From: Erwinia aphidicola
GTDB lineage: Bacteria > Pseudomonadota > Gammaproteobacteria > Enterobacterales > Enterobacteriaceae
Direction of reading: 5' to 3'
Assembly (NCBI RefSeq): GCF_014773485.1
Contig: NZ_JACXBP010000011.1
Span: forward strand, 1-64,000
Length of the DNA stretch: 64,000 nucleotides
In this document: piece after piece, positions 8,320-16,923 of the stretch
Position numbering within the stretch: the stretch's first letter is position 1
Layout: the number at the start of each line of letters is the position of its first letter
Translations under genes and position numbers: made by a program
Notes under the pieces: generated by a model
The model's input: only the letters and a program-made list of their open reading frames with translations
Database searches by the model: none
Told to the model about the DNA's origin: nothing

Positions 8320-9051
8320 ATGTTTGCAAGTCAGGAAGGTAAATCAATCCCGCAGGTCACTTTTCACACGCGTCAGGGCGATAGCTGGGTCGACGTCACC
8401 ACTGATGAGCTGTTTAAAGATAAAACGGTGATCGTCTTTTCACTGCCGGGCGCATTTACCCCAACCTGCTCCTCCAGCCATCTGCCGCGCTACAACGAGC
8501 TGTCCGACGTGTTCAAAAAACATGGCGTGGACAGCATCCTGTGCGTGTCGGTCAATGACACCTTTGTGATGAACGCCTGGAAAGCCGATCAGCGCGCCGG
8601 GAACATCACCTTTATTCCCGATGGCAACGGGGATTTCACCCGCGGTATGGAGATGCTGGTTGAGAAAGCCGACCTTGGCTTTGGTCCGCGCTCATGGCGC
8701 TACTCAATGCTGGTGCGCAACGGCGTGGTAGAGAAAATGTTTGTCGAACCAAACAAGCCGGGCGACCCGTTTGAAGTGTCCGATGCGGATACCATGCTGC
8801 GCTATGTTGCGCCGGAATATAAGGTGCAGGAGTCCGTTTCCCTGTTCAGCAAGCCGGGCTGCCCGTTCTGCGCCAAGGCAAAACAGATGCTGATTGACCG
8901 TGGGATTCAGTTTGAAGAGATCGTGCTGGGCCAGGATGCGACCACCGTCAGCCTGCGTGCCGTTAGCGGCCGCTCCACCGTGCCACAGGTGTTTATCGGC
9001 GGGCGCCACATCGGCGGCAGCGATGATTTAGAGCAGTTCTTCGCGGCGTAA
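8320..9051 (+). CDS. hybrid peroxiredoxin-glutaredoxin
   Basis: Fusion of a Prx5-type peroxiredoxin (about 1-160) and a C-terminal glutaredoxin (about 168-243), 243 residues. The peroxidatic cysteine is Cys50 in PGAFTPTCSSSHLPRY; the glutaredoxin active site is CPFC at 181-184, with the TVPQVFIGG glutathione-binding loop. Such hybrids reduce H2O2 and alkyl hydroperoxides with glutathione. The gene starts with AAGAGGTCTTTT-ATG and lies divergent from oxyR, behind an OxyR operator, where E. coli has the sRNA gene oxyS. It has no usual E. coli gene symbol. Confidence 0.95.
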   Translation: MFASQEGKSIPQVTFHTRQGDSWVDVTTDELFKDKTVIVFSLPGAFTPTCSSSHLPRYNELSDVFKKHGVDSILCVSVNDTFVMNAWKADQRAGNITFIPDGNGDFTRGMEMLVEKADLGFGPRSWRYSMLVRNGVVEKMFVEPNKPGDPFEVSDADTMLRYVAPEYKVQESVSLFSKPGCPFCAKAKQMLIDRGIQFEEIVLGQDATTVSLRAVSGRSTVPQVFIGGRHIGGSDDLEQFFAA

Positions 9052-9054
9052 AAC

Positions 9055-9114
9055 AAAAAGGGGATGGTATGCCCATCCCCTACAACTTTACCCAGGGGTC
9101 GGACTTGCCGACCC
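9055..9114. repeat. double hairpin: argH terminator plus REP-like palindromes
   Basis: First hairpin GGGGATGG/CCATCCCC (9060-9080), followed on its right by a TAC that gives a CTAC foot. On the minus strand it ends in a T-run (9055-9059 and beyond), so it can serve as the rho-independent terminator of argH. Second hairpin GGGTCGG/CCGACCC (9096-9114) follows after a 15-bp spacer. The paired layout matches the GTAG-type REP pairs elsewhere in the window. Confidence 0.72.
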
Positions 9115-9123
9115 ACAACGCGA

Positions 9124-10497
9124 TTACGCCAGACGCTGCTTCGCTGCGGTAATCGCTTTCGATACCTGATGCGGTGAGACGCCGCCTTGCGCATTACGCT
9201 TGTCGAGGCAGGATTGCAGCGACAGGATCGGGTAAACATCCTCGCCAATCACGCTGCTGAACTTCTGCAAATCAGATAACTTCAGTGCTTCCAGCGCCAC
9301 GCCCTGCTTGATCGCTTCCACCACGGTTTCACCGACAATATGGTGCGCTTCACGGAACGGTACGCCTTTGGCGACCAGATAATCCGCCAGCTCGGTGGAG
9401 TTAGCATAGCCCTGCTCGGCCGCTTCCTGGCAGCGCGGACGTTTCACCTGAATGCCATCCAGCACCAGTGCCGCCATATGCAGACAGTCAGACCAGGTAT
9501 CGAGCGCGTCGAACAGCCCTTCTTTGTCTTCCTGCATATCTTTGTTGTACGCCAGCGGCAGGCCTTTCAGCGTCATGCTCATCGCGGTCAGGGCACCCTG
9601 TACGCGGCCCACTTTGCCACGGATCAACTCCAGCGCGTCCGGATTTTTCTTCTGCGGCATCAGGGAAGAGCCGGAAGTCACTTTATCAGACAGCTCAACA
9701 AAGCCCGCCTCACCGGTATTGAAGAAGATCAGGTCTTCGGCAAAGCGCGACAGGTGCACCATACCGATAGACGCATCGGACAGCAGCTCCAGCACATGAT
9801 CGCGGTCAGAAACGGTATCAAGGCTGTTGCGGGTGGCAGAGGCAAAGCCTAACCAGCCGGCCAGCTGCTCGCGGTCGATTTCATAGGCGGTTCCTGCCAG
9901 TGCGCCACAGCCCAGCGGGCTGACGTCAAGGCGCTTCAGCGTGTCCTGCAGGCGGCTTTCGTCGCGCGCCAGCATCTCAACATAGGCAAGGCACCAGTGT
10001 GCAAACGTCACCGGCTGGGCGCGCTGCAGGTGGGTATAACCCGGCATCACCGCGTCCTGATTGGCTTCCGCGGTGGCGATCAGCGCCTGCTGGAACTGAC
10101 GTGTGGCGATCAGCAGCTCGCTGACCTGCGCCTTACACCACAGTTTCAGGTCGGTCGCGACCTGATCGTTACGGCTACGGCCGGTATGGAGCTTTTTGCC
10201 CAGCGAACCGACTTTGTCGATCAGCTTGCCTTCCACCCAGCTGTGAATATCTTCGGCGTCACTTTCCAGAATCTGCTGTGGATTCGCGCGCACTTCTTCC
10301 AAAAGAACATTCAGCGCGCCTTCCAGCTGCTGCTGCTCATCGGAGGTTAAAACATTGACGGTCACCAGCGCTTTGGACCAGGCAACGGAACCGGTGATGT
10401 CCTGCTCTGCCAGACGATAGTCGAAGCGCAGTGAGTCATTGAATAACTTGAAACGTTGATCTGCAGCCTGCGTAAACCGTCCACCCCAAAGTGCCAT
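9124..10497 (-). CDS. argH: argininosuccinate lyase ArgH
   Basis: Splits argininosuccinate into arginine and fumarate, the last step of arginine synthesis; a cytoplasmic homotetramer. The 457 residues equal E. coli ArgH. Motifs include HTGRSRNDQVATDLKLW and the fumarase/lyase signature GSSLMPQKKNPD that carries the mobile catalytic loop. The start MALWGGRF at 10497 has an AAGGGAG Shine-Dalgarno at proper spacing; a 13-residue upstream extension is in frame but unlikely. It is third in the argB-argG-argH operon, 90 bp after argG, and that gap holds an inverted pair of REP hairpins. Confidence 0.97.
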   Translation of the reverse strand: MALWGGRFTQAADQRFKLFNDSLRFDYRLAEQDITGSVAWSKALVTVNVLTSDEQQQLEGALNVLLEEVRANPQQILESDAEDIHSWVEGKLIDKVGSLGKKLHTGRSRNDQVATDLKLWCKAQVSELLIATRQFQQALIATAEANQDAVMPGYTHLQRAQPVTFAHWCLAYVEMLARDESRLQDTLKRLDVSPLGCGALAGTAYEIDREQLAGWLGFASATRNSLDTVSDRDHVLELLSDASIGMVHLSRFAEDLIFFNTGEAGFVELSDKVTSGSSLMPQKKNPDALELIRGKVGRVQGALTAMSMTLKGLPLAYNKDMQEDKEGLFDALDTWSDCLHMAALVLDGIQVKRPRCQEAAEQGYANSTELADYLVAKGVPFREAHHIVGETVVEAIKQGVALEALKLSDLQKFSSVIGEDVYPILSLQSCLDKRNAQGGVSPHQVSKAITAAKQRLA

Positions 10498-10527
10498 GAT
10501 GCGTACTCCCTTCAAATAATGTAATAA

Positions 10528-10581
10528 GGGCGGCACATGTGCCGCCCCTACGAATGCCTGTAGGGGCGAGTTACCTCGCCC
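10528..10581. repeat. inverted REP pair between argG and argH
   Basis: The palindrome GGGCGGCACATGTGCCGCCC ends in CTAC (10528-10551), is followed by an 8-bp spacer, then GTAG plus GGGCGAG/CTCGCCC with loop TTAC (10560-10581). The two feet GTAGGGG and CCCCTAC face each other, so they can also pair into a larger hairpin. The geometry is that of two GTAG-REPs in inverted orientation (BIME/REPIN). It lies within the argBGH transcript and could affect mRNA stability between argG and argH. Confidence 0.85.
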
Positions 10582-10587
10582 GAAATA

Positions 10588-11802
10588 TTACTTCTTCTCG
10601 TTCAGCGCGCGGATGCGTGAAGAGAGCGAGAACAGACGGATAAAGCCGCCCGCGTGACGGTGATCGTACACTTCGTCTTCGCCGAAGGTGGCGAACTCTT
10701 CAGAATAGAGGCTGTTGGCCGATTTCTTCTGGATAGCGGTCACCTGGCCTTTGTACAGCTGCAGCACCACTTCGCCGTTCACATCTTCCGCCAGTGCAGC
10801 GGCAGAAGCCTGAATGGATTTACGCAGCGGTGCGAACCAGCGACCGTCATAAACGACATAGGACATTTCCAGGCCCAGCTGCTCACGCCATTTGAAGCTA
10901 TCACGGTCCAGAACCAGCTGCTCAACCGCGCGCAGCGCGTTAACCATGATGGTGCCGCCAGGCGTTTCGTAGCAGCCGCGGGACTTGATGCCCACCAGAC
11001 GGTTTTCCACGATGTCGATACGGCCCACGCCGTGACGCGCACCAATGGCATTCAGTTTGTCCAGGCAGCCGAACGGGCTAAGCGCTTCACCATTGACGGC
11101 AACCACGCGGCCTTTCTCTACGGAAACGGTAACCTGCTCAGGCTGATCCGGTGCTTCCAGCGGATCGACGGTCCACACCCAGCAATCTTTGTTCGGGGCA
11201 TTCCACGGGCTTTCCAGCACGCCGCCTTCGGTAGAGATGTGCCACGCATTTTCGTCACGGCTGTAGATTTTCTCCAGCGACGCGGTGGTCGGGATATTAC
11301 GCTCTTTCAGATAGTCCAGCAGCGCTTCACGGGAACGCAGGTTCCACTCACGCCATGGCGCGACCACTTTCAGCTGGGGAGCCAGCGCAGTGTAGGTGGT
11401 TTCGAAACGTACCTGGTCGTTACCTTTACCGGTTGCGCCGTGGCACAGGGCATCAGCCCCCACTTTCAGCGCCAGCTCAACCTGCGCTTTAGCAATGATT
11501 GGGCGCGCCATCGACGTCCCCAGCAGGTAAGTGCCTTCATACAGCGCACCGGTCTGCAGCACCGGATAAACGTACTCGCTGATGAACTCTTCACGCAGGT
11601 CCACCACGTGACATTCTGACGCACCGGACTGTAACGCTTTCTGCTCAACGCCTTCCAGATCGCCACGCTCCTGACCGATATCCGCCACGAACGCCACCAC
11701 TTCACAACCGCCGTAGTTCTCTTTCAGCCATGGAATAATGGCCGAAGTGTCCAGACCGCCGGAGTAAGCCAGTACGATTTTTTTGATGCTTTTGTCTTGC
11801 AT
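10588..11802 (-). CDS. argG: argininosuccinate synthase ArgG (short bacterial type)
   Basis: Condenses citrulline and aspartate with ATP to argininosuccinate. It has 404 residues with the PP-loop AYSGGLDTS near the N-terminus, followed by GATGKGNDQVRFE and SRGCYETPGG segments. This is the roughly 400-residue lineage found in many bacteria. E. coli ArgG is 447 residues, clearly different in sequence, and encoded away from the argECBH cluster. Here argG follows argB by 26 bp and precedes argH, so all three should share ArgR control from the operator upstream of argB. Confidence 0.96.
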   Translation of the reverse strand: MQDKSIKKIVLAYSGGLDTSAIIPWLKENYGGCEVVAFVADIGQERGDLEGVEQKALQSGASECHVVDLREEFISEYVYPVLQTGALYEGTYLLGTSMARPIIAKAQVELALKVGADALCHGATGKGNDQVRFETTYTALAPQLKVVAPWREWNLRSREALLDYLKERNIPTTASLEKIYSRDENAWHISTEGGVLESPWNAPNKDCWVWTVDPLEAPDQPEQVTVSVEKGRVVAVNGEALSPFGCLDKLNAIGARHGVGRIDIVENRLVGIKSRGCYETPGGTIMVNALRAVEQLVLDRDSFKWREQLGLEMSYVVYDGRWFAPLRKSIQASAAALAEDVNGEVVLQLYKGQVTAIQKKSANSLYSEEFATFGEDEVYDHRHAGGFIRLFSLSSRIRALNEKK

Positions 11803-11828
11803 TGTCTTTTCCTTGAAAACGTTTCTGT

Positions 11829-12605
11829 TTAAGCGAGGATACGGGTGCCGATGGACACGCCGTTAAATAGGGTCGGCAGCTGTTCGGCATGGCGCCAGCT
11901 GGCGATATCCACCGGGCGGCCCAGAGTACGGGCGGCTTCCAGTGCAGCATTCACTTTAACGATCATACCGTCGGTAATCACCCCGTCAGCGATCAGCTGC
12001 CCGGCTTTTTCCGCCGTCATCTCTTCGATGCGCTGCTTGTTAGCATCGAGAATACCGCTAACGTCCGAGAGCAGGACCAGATCGGCACCCAGCGTCGCGG
12101 CCAGTGCCGTCGCCGCCTGGTCAGCGTTGACGTTCATCAGCAGGCCATCAGCGGTGATGCCGATTGAGCTGACCACGGGCAGATAGCCCGCGCCCAGCAG
12201 CGTATTAATCAGGCGTGGGGAACCCGGCGTTGCCAGCCCCACGTGACCCAGTTCATCATCAAACTGTGCCACCTCAACACTGCCGCCGTCGCCGAGACAC
12301 AGGCCAACGGCATCAATGCCATGTTTTTTCGACCAGGCCAGCAGGGTTTTGTTCGCTGTACCCGCCAGCGCCCCGGTGATAATGTCGATCTGATCGGCGG
12401 GAGTAACGCGCAAACCGTTTTTCTTCTTCACCGGCAGCGCCAGCTTGCTCATCAGTTCATCGACCAGGCAGCCGCCACCGTGAACGATCAGCAGCGGTCG
12501 CTGATGCGTGGTACGGTAGCTAACCAGTGCAGTAAACAGACGCTCAAGCGCCTCTTCGCTGTCCAGCAGCACACCGCCTAACTTGATAATTAACGGATTG
12601 GTCAT
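11829..12605 (-). CDS. argB: acetylglutamate kinase ArgB
   Basis: Phosphorylates N-acetylglutamate, the second step of arginine synthesis. The 258 residues equal E. coli ArgB. Motifs are NPLIIKLGGVLLD, the glycine-rich VHGGG loop and NVNADQAATALA. The start at 12605 (MTNPLIIK) matches the family; an in-frame ATG 45 bp upstream would add METNNSIYHRERVEL, which is not typical of ArgB. It is the first gene of the minus-strand operon. In E. coli argC precedes argB, but here no argC lies between argB and the divergent argE. Confidence 0.96.
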   Translation of the reverse strand: MTNPLIIKLGGVLLDSEEALERLFTALVSYRTTHQRPLLIVHGGGCLVDELMSKLALPVKKKNGLRVTPADQIDIITGALAGTANKTLLAWSKKHGIDAVGLCLGDGGSVEVAQFDDELGHVGLATPGSPRLINTLLGAGYLPVVSSIGITADGLLMNVNADQAATALAATLGADLVLLSDVSGILDANKQRIEEMTAEKAGQLIADGVITDGMIVKVNAALEAARTLGRPVDIASWRHAEQLPTLFNGVSIGTRILA

Positions 12606-12662
12606 CAACTCAACTCGCTCTCTGTGATAGATAGAATTATTGGTTTCCATCTGGTCGCTGAT

Positions 12663-12701
12663 ATTGTATTTTTATTCACTATTAGTGCATGAATATTGAT
12701 A
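12663..12701. promoter_or_regulatory. ArgR operator (two ARG boxes) between argB and argE
   Basis: Two 18-bp ARG boxes in tandem separated by 3 bp. Box 1 is ATTGTATTTTTATTCACT (12663-12680), a near-perfect TGAATWWWWATTCA palindrome. Box 2 is AGTGCATGAATATTGATA (12684-12701), with 11 of 14 core positions. The 21-bp centre spacing is typical of hexameric ArgR binding. The site should repress both argE (plus) and argBGH (minus) when arginine is plentiful, as in the E. coli argE/argCBH control region. Confidence 0.88.
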
Positions 12702-12727
12702 CTATCCTAACCCAAGGACTGTCAACA

Positions 12728-13879
12728 GTGAAGACAAAATTACCCCCTTTTATTGAGATTTACCGCCAACTGATTGCAACGCCATCAATCAGCGCCACCG
12801 ACAGCGCGCTCGACCAGAGTAATGAAACTTTAATCAGTTTGCTGGCCGGCTGGTTCCGCGATCTGGGCTTCAGCGTGGAAGTGCAGCCGGTGCCCGGCAC
12901 GCGCAACAAATTCAATATGCTGGCGAAGAGCGGCGAAGGCGCAGGTGGCCTGCTGTTGGCCGGCCACACCGACACGGTGCCGTTTGACGATGGCCGCTGG
13001 ACGCGCGACCCGTTCACTCTCACCGAGCACGACAACAAGCTTTACGGCCTCGGCACCGCCGACATGAAAGGTTTCTTCGCCTTTATTTTAGACACCCTGC
13101 GTGATATTGACGTGTCAGTGCTGAAAAAGCCGCTGTATATCCTCGCCACCGCCGATGAAGAGACCACCATGGCCGGGGCGAAATTCTTTTCTGAATCCAC
13201 CACGCTACGCCCGGACTGCGCGATAATCGGTGAGCCTACCTCGCTGAAACCGGTGCGGGCGCACAAAGGCCATCTGTCTAACGTGATCCGCATTCAGGGC
13301 CAGTCCGGCCACTCCAGCGATCCGGGGCGCGGCGTCAATGCCATTGAGCTGATGCATGAGTCAATCACCCAGCTGATGGAGCTGCGCAACACGCTGAAGA
13401 CACGCTTCCACCACGACGGCTTCGCCATTCCTTATCCGACCATGAACTTCGGCCACATCAGCGGCGGTGATGCGGCCAACCGTATCTGCGCCTGCTGCGA
13501 GCTGCATATGGATATCCGCCCGCTGCCGGGGCTGACGTTAAGCGATCTCGATGAGCTGCTGAATGACGCGCTGGCCCCGGTCAGTGCGCGCTGGCCGGGT
13601 CGACTGACCGTTGGCGAACTGCACCCGCCAATCCCGGGCTACGAATGCCCGCGTGAGCACCAGCTGGTGCAGGTGGTGGAGAAACTGCTGGGGACCGAAA
13701 CCGAAGTGGTGAACTACTGCACCGAAGCACCGTTTATTCAGGAAATCTGCCCGACGCTGGTTTTAGGCCCGGGATCGATCAATCAGGCACACCAGCCGGA
13801 TGAATTTATCGATACCGCATTTATTAAGCCGACTCGCGAACTGATCGCCCAGGTGGTGCATCATTTTTGCTATCACTAA
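12728..13879 (+). CDS. argE: acetylornithine deacetylase ArgE
   Basis: Zinc-dependent M20-family hydrolase releasing ornithine from N-acetylornithine, the linear-pathway step of arginine synthesis. It has 383 residues, like E. coli ArgE. Metal and catalytic motifs are LAGHTDTVPFDD, GTADMKG, DEETTMAGA and GEPTSL. The start is taken as GTG at 12728 (VKTKLPPF) behind AAGGA, because it reproduces the E. coli N-terminus MKNKLPPF; an ATG at 12689 would place 13 extra residues over the operator and promoter. It is divergent from argBGH. Confidence 0.96.
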   Translation: MKTKLPPFIEIYRQLIATPSISATDSALDQSNETLISLLAGWFRDLGFSVEVQPVPGTRNKFNMLAKSGEGAGGLLLAGHTDTVPFDDGRWTRDPFTLTEHDNKLYGLGTADMKGFFAFILDTLRDIDVSVLKKPLYILATADEETTMAGAKFFSESTTLRPDCAIIGEPTSLKPVRAHKGHLSNVIRIQGQSGHSSDPGRGVNAIELMHESITQLMELRNTLKTRFHHDGFAIPYPTMNFGHISGGDAANRICACCELHMDIRPLPGLTLSDLDELLNDALAPVSARWPGRLTVGELHPPIPGYECPREHQLVQVVEKLLGTETEVVNYCTEAPFIQEICPTLVLGPGSINQAHQPDEFIDTAFIKPTRELIAQVVHHFCYH

Positions 13880-13888
13880 GTGAAAATC

Positions 13889-13922
13889 GGGGCAATTGAC
13901 TGTGAAAACAGCCGTTTGCCCC
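13889..13922 (+). terminator. possible argE terminator hairpin
   Basis: GGGGCAA/TTGCCCC arms enclose a second small stem (CTGT/ACAG). Only a weak T-rich tail follows (TGATTTCAATTATT). It lies 10 bp after the argE stop codon. Confidence 0.5.
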
Positions 13923-14124
13923 TGATTTCAATTATTCGGGATGATAAGAATAACTTATCTCACTCCGTCGCCATTAAATTTCATAAATTCCCGCAAGTTA
14001 GCACCACAATGGGGCAGATTTAAGTCAATTGACGAATGGTTCTTAACGTGGCTAGATAAAAGGCTGCGTTATGCCCATAAGGGTGAAATAAAGTAACAAA
14101 TACAAGAAGGGTGTCAGGGGTCAT

Positions 14125-16776
14125 ATGAACGAACAATATTCCGCAATGCGAAGTAATGTCAGTATGCTCGGCAAACTGCTCGGGGATACAATTAAGGATG
14201 CTCTGGGAGAGAACATTCTCGATCGGGTTGAAACAATCCGTAAGCTCTCCAAGTCATCACGTGCGGGAAATGATGCCCACCGTCAGGAACTGCTGACCAC
14301 GCTGCAAAATTTGTCCAACGATGAACTGCTGCCGGTCGCCCGCGCGTTCAGTCAGTTCCTCAATCTGACCAACGTGGCCGAGCAGTACCACACCATTTCA
14401 CCAAAGGGCGAAGGCCCGAATCAGACAGAGCTGCTGGCGAAGACCTTTGAACGCCTGAAGCAGCAGCCGGACCTGACCGAAGCCGCCGTTCGTGAGGCCA
14501 TTGAATCCCTGTCGCTGGAACTTGTTCTTACCGCGCACCCGACTGAAATTACCCGCCGTACCCTGATCCACAAACTGGTGGAAGTGAACAGCTGCCTCAA
14601 ACAGTTGGATCACAACGACCTGTCTGACTATGACCGTGGGCAGATCATGCGCCGCCTGCGCCAGCTGGTCGCCCAGGCCTGGCACACCGATGAAATTCGC
14701 AAATACCGCCCTTCCCCGATTGATGAAGCCAAATGGGGCTTTGCTGTGGTTGAAAACAGCCTGTGGGAAGGGGTGCCTAACTTCCTGCGCGAGCTGAACG
14801 AGCAGGTTGAAGAGTCCTTTGGCTATCAGCTGCCGGTCGATTTTGTCCCGGTGCAGTTCACCTCGTGGATGGGCGGCGACCGCGACGGCAACCCGAACGT
14901 CACCGCCGACATTACCCGCCATGTGCTGCAGCTCAGCCGCTGGAAAGCCACCGATCTGTTCCTGCGTGATATCGCCGTGCTGGTCTCTGAGCTGTCGATG
15001 TCGGAATGTACGCCAGAAGTGCGCGAGCTGTGCGGCAACCCGGAAGCACTGGAGCCGTACCGCGAGATCATGAAAAACCTGCGCGGCCAGCTGATGAGCA
15101 CCCAGGCCTATCTGGAGCGCCGTCTGAAGGGCGAGCGCCTGCCGCGCCCGGCCAACCTGCTGATCTCCAACGACCAGCTGTGGGACCCGCTCTATACCTG
15201 CTATCAGTCACTGCAAGCCTGTGGCATGGGCATTATCGCCAACGGCCAGCTGCTCGATACCCTGCGCCGCGTGAAGTGCTTCGGCGTACCGCTGGTGCGT
15301 ATCGATATCCGTCAGGAGAGCACCCGCCACACCGAAGCCATTGCCGAAATTACCCGCTACCTTGGCCTTGGTGATTATGAGAGCTGGTCAGAAGCCGACA
15401 AACAGGCCTTCCTGATCCGCGAGCTAAGCTCTAAACGTCCGCTGCTGCCGCGCCAGTGGGAGCCAAGCGCCGACACCAAAGAGGTGCTGGAAACCTGCCG
15501 CGTGGCGGCAGAAGTGCCAAAAGGCTCGATCGCGGCCTACGTGATCTCCATGGCGAAAACGCCGTCGGACGTGCTGGCGGTTCACCTGCTGCTGAAAGAG
15601 TCCGGGATAAATTACGCGATGCCGGTAGCGCCGCTGTTTGAAACCCTCGATGACCTGAACAACGCCAACGACGTGATGAGCCAGCTGCTGAATATCGACT
15701 GGTATCGCGGCCTGATTCAGGGCAAACAGATGGTGATGATTGGCTATTCCGACTCGGCGAAAGATGCCGGGGTGATGGCAGCCAGCTGGGCGCAGTATCA
15801 GGCTCAGGATGCGCTGATCAAAACCTGCGAGAAGGCCGGTATCACGCTGACGCTGTTCCACGGGCGCGGCGGTTCTATCGGCCGTGGCGGCGCACCGGCA
15901 CACGCCGCGCTGCTGTCACAGCCTCCGGGCAGCCTGAAGGGCGGCCTGCGCGTCACCGAGCAGGGCGAGATGATCCGCTTTAAGTACGGCCTGCCGGAAG
16001 TGACCATCAGCAGCCTGTCGCTCTACACCGGGGCGATCCTCGAAGCCAACCTGCTGCCGCCACCGGAGCCAAAAGCAGAGTGGCGCGAGATCATGGACCA
16101 GCTGTCCGATGTCTCCTGCAACATGTACCGCGGCTACGTGCGCGAGCATGCGGACTTCGTGCCGTACTTCCGCTCGGCAACGCCGGAGCTGGAGCTGGCC
16201 AAGCTGCCGCTGGGTTCACGCCCTGCCAAGCGCCGTCCGACCGGCGGCGTCGAGTCGCTGCGTGCTATCCCGTGGATCTTCGCCTGGACGCAGAACCGCC
16301 TGATGCTGCCCGCCTGGCTGGGTGCCGGTGCCGGCCTGCAGAAAGCAATGGAAGATGGCCACCAGGCAACGCTGGAAGCCATGTGTCGCGACTGGCCGTT
16401 CTTCTCTACTCGCCTCGGCATGCTGGAAATGGTGTTCTCGAAGGCTGACCTGTGGCTGGCGGAATATTACGATCAGCGCCTGGTCGACAAATCCCTGTGG
16501 TCGCTGGGTAAACAGCTGCGCGACCAGCTGGATTCCGATATTAAAGCGGTGCTGACCATCGCCAATGACTCGCATCTGATGGCCGACCAGCCGTGGATTG
16601 CCGAGTCGATTGCGCTGCGTAACGTCTATACCGACCCGCTGAACGTGCTGCAGGCAGAGCTGCTGCACCGTTCACGCCAGCAGGAAGCAGAAGGCGGCGA
16701 GCCGGATGCCCGCGTCGAGCAGGCGCTGATGGTCACTATCGCCGGGGTGGCGGCGGGGATGCGCAATACCGGTTAA
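14125..16776 (+). CDS. ppc: phosphoenolpyruvate carboxylase Ppc
   Basis: Anaplerotic enzyme converting PEP and bicarbonate to oxaloacetate; an allosteric homotetramer activated by acetyl-CoA and fructose 1,6-bisphosphate and inhibited by aspartate. The 883-residue length equals E. coli Ppc. Signature 1 is LTAHPTEITRRTL with the catalytic His; the glycine-rich loop FHGRGGSIGRGGAP forms the second signature; the C-terminus ends GMRNTG. The ATG at 14125 follows GGGTGTCAGGGGTC. The gene has its own 245-bp upstream region and is convergent with metF across a REP cluster. Confidence 0.97.
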   Translation: MNEQYSAMRSNVSMLGKLLGDTIKDALGENILDRVETIRKLSKSSRAGNDAHRQELLTTLQNLSNDELLPVARAFSQFLNLTNVAEQYHTISPKGEGPNQTELLAKTFERLKQQPDLTEAAVREAIESLSLELVLTAHPTEITRRTLIHKLVEVNSCLKQLDHNDLSDYDRGQIMRRLRQLVAQAWHTDEIRKYRPSPIDEAKWGFAVVENSLWEGVPNFLRELNEQVEESFGYQLPVDFVPVQFTSWMGGDRDGNPNVTADITRHVLQLSRWKATDLFLRDIAVLVSELSMSECTPEVRELCGNPEALEPYREIMKNLRGQLMSTQAYLERRLKGERLPRPANLLISNDQLWDPLYTCYQSLQACGMGIIANGQLLDTLRRVKCFGVPLVRIDIRQESTRHTEAIAEITRYLGLGDYESWSEADKQAFLIRELSSKRPLLPRQWEPSADTKEVLETCRVAAEVPKGSIAAYVISMAKTPSDVLAVHLLLKESGINYAMPVAPLFETLDDLNNANDVMSQLLNIDWYRGLIQGKQMVMIGYSDSAKDAGVMAASWAQYQAQDALIKTCEKAGITLTLFHGRGGSIGRGGAPAHAALLSQPPGSLKGGLRVTEQGEMIRFKYGLPEVTISSLSLYTGAILEANLLPPPEPKAEWREIMDQLSDVSCNMYRGYVREHADFVPYFRSATPELELAKLPLGSRPAKRRPTGGVESLRAIPWIFAWTQNRLMLPAWLGAGAGLQKAMEDGHQATLEAMCRDWPFFSTRLGMLEMVFSKADLWLAEYYDQRLVDKSLWSLGKQLRDQLDSDIKAVLTIANDSHLMADQPWIAESIALRNVYTDPLNVLQAELLHRSRQQEAEGGEPDARVEQALMVTIAGVAAGMRNTG

Positions 16777-16787
16777 GCCGGTAAAAC

Positions 16788-16908
16788 GGGCCGATCGGAA
16801 AAAATGATCGTCATCGTGGCCGGTGGAAATCATCGGCACGGGCCGATCGGAAAAAATGATCGGCCCCTACGGGTTTTGTAGGGGCGGACCTTCTTTTTCG
16901 GTCCGCCC
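16788..16908. repeat. REP cluster between ppc and metF (duplicated half plus inverted pair)
   Basis: A complete inverted pair: GGGCCGATC/GATCGGCCC ending in CTAC (16840-16870), spacer GGGTTTT, then GTAG with GGGCGGACC/GGTCCGCCC and loop TTCTTTTTC (16878-16908). Upstream, the 23-bp left arm and loop of the first hairpin (GGGCCGATCGGAAAAAATGA plus TCG) occurs again at 16788-16810, giving a direct repeat with a 52-bp period whose right arm has decayed. The element fills the convergent gap and may also end transcription on both sides. Confidence 0.85.
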
Positions 16909-16923
16909 TGAAACGTTTAAACC

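Noticed and set aside
10654..11619. 321-codon plus-strand frame opposite argG
   Set aside because: Antisense shadow of a high-GC gene; composition biased, no start signal or known family.
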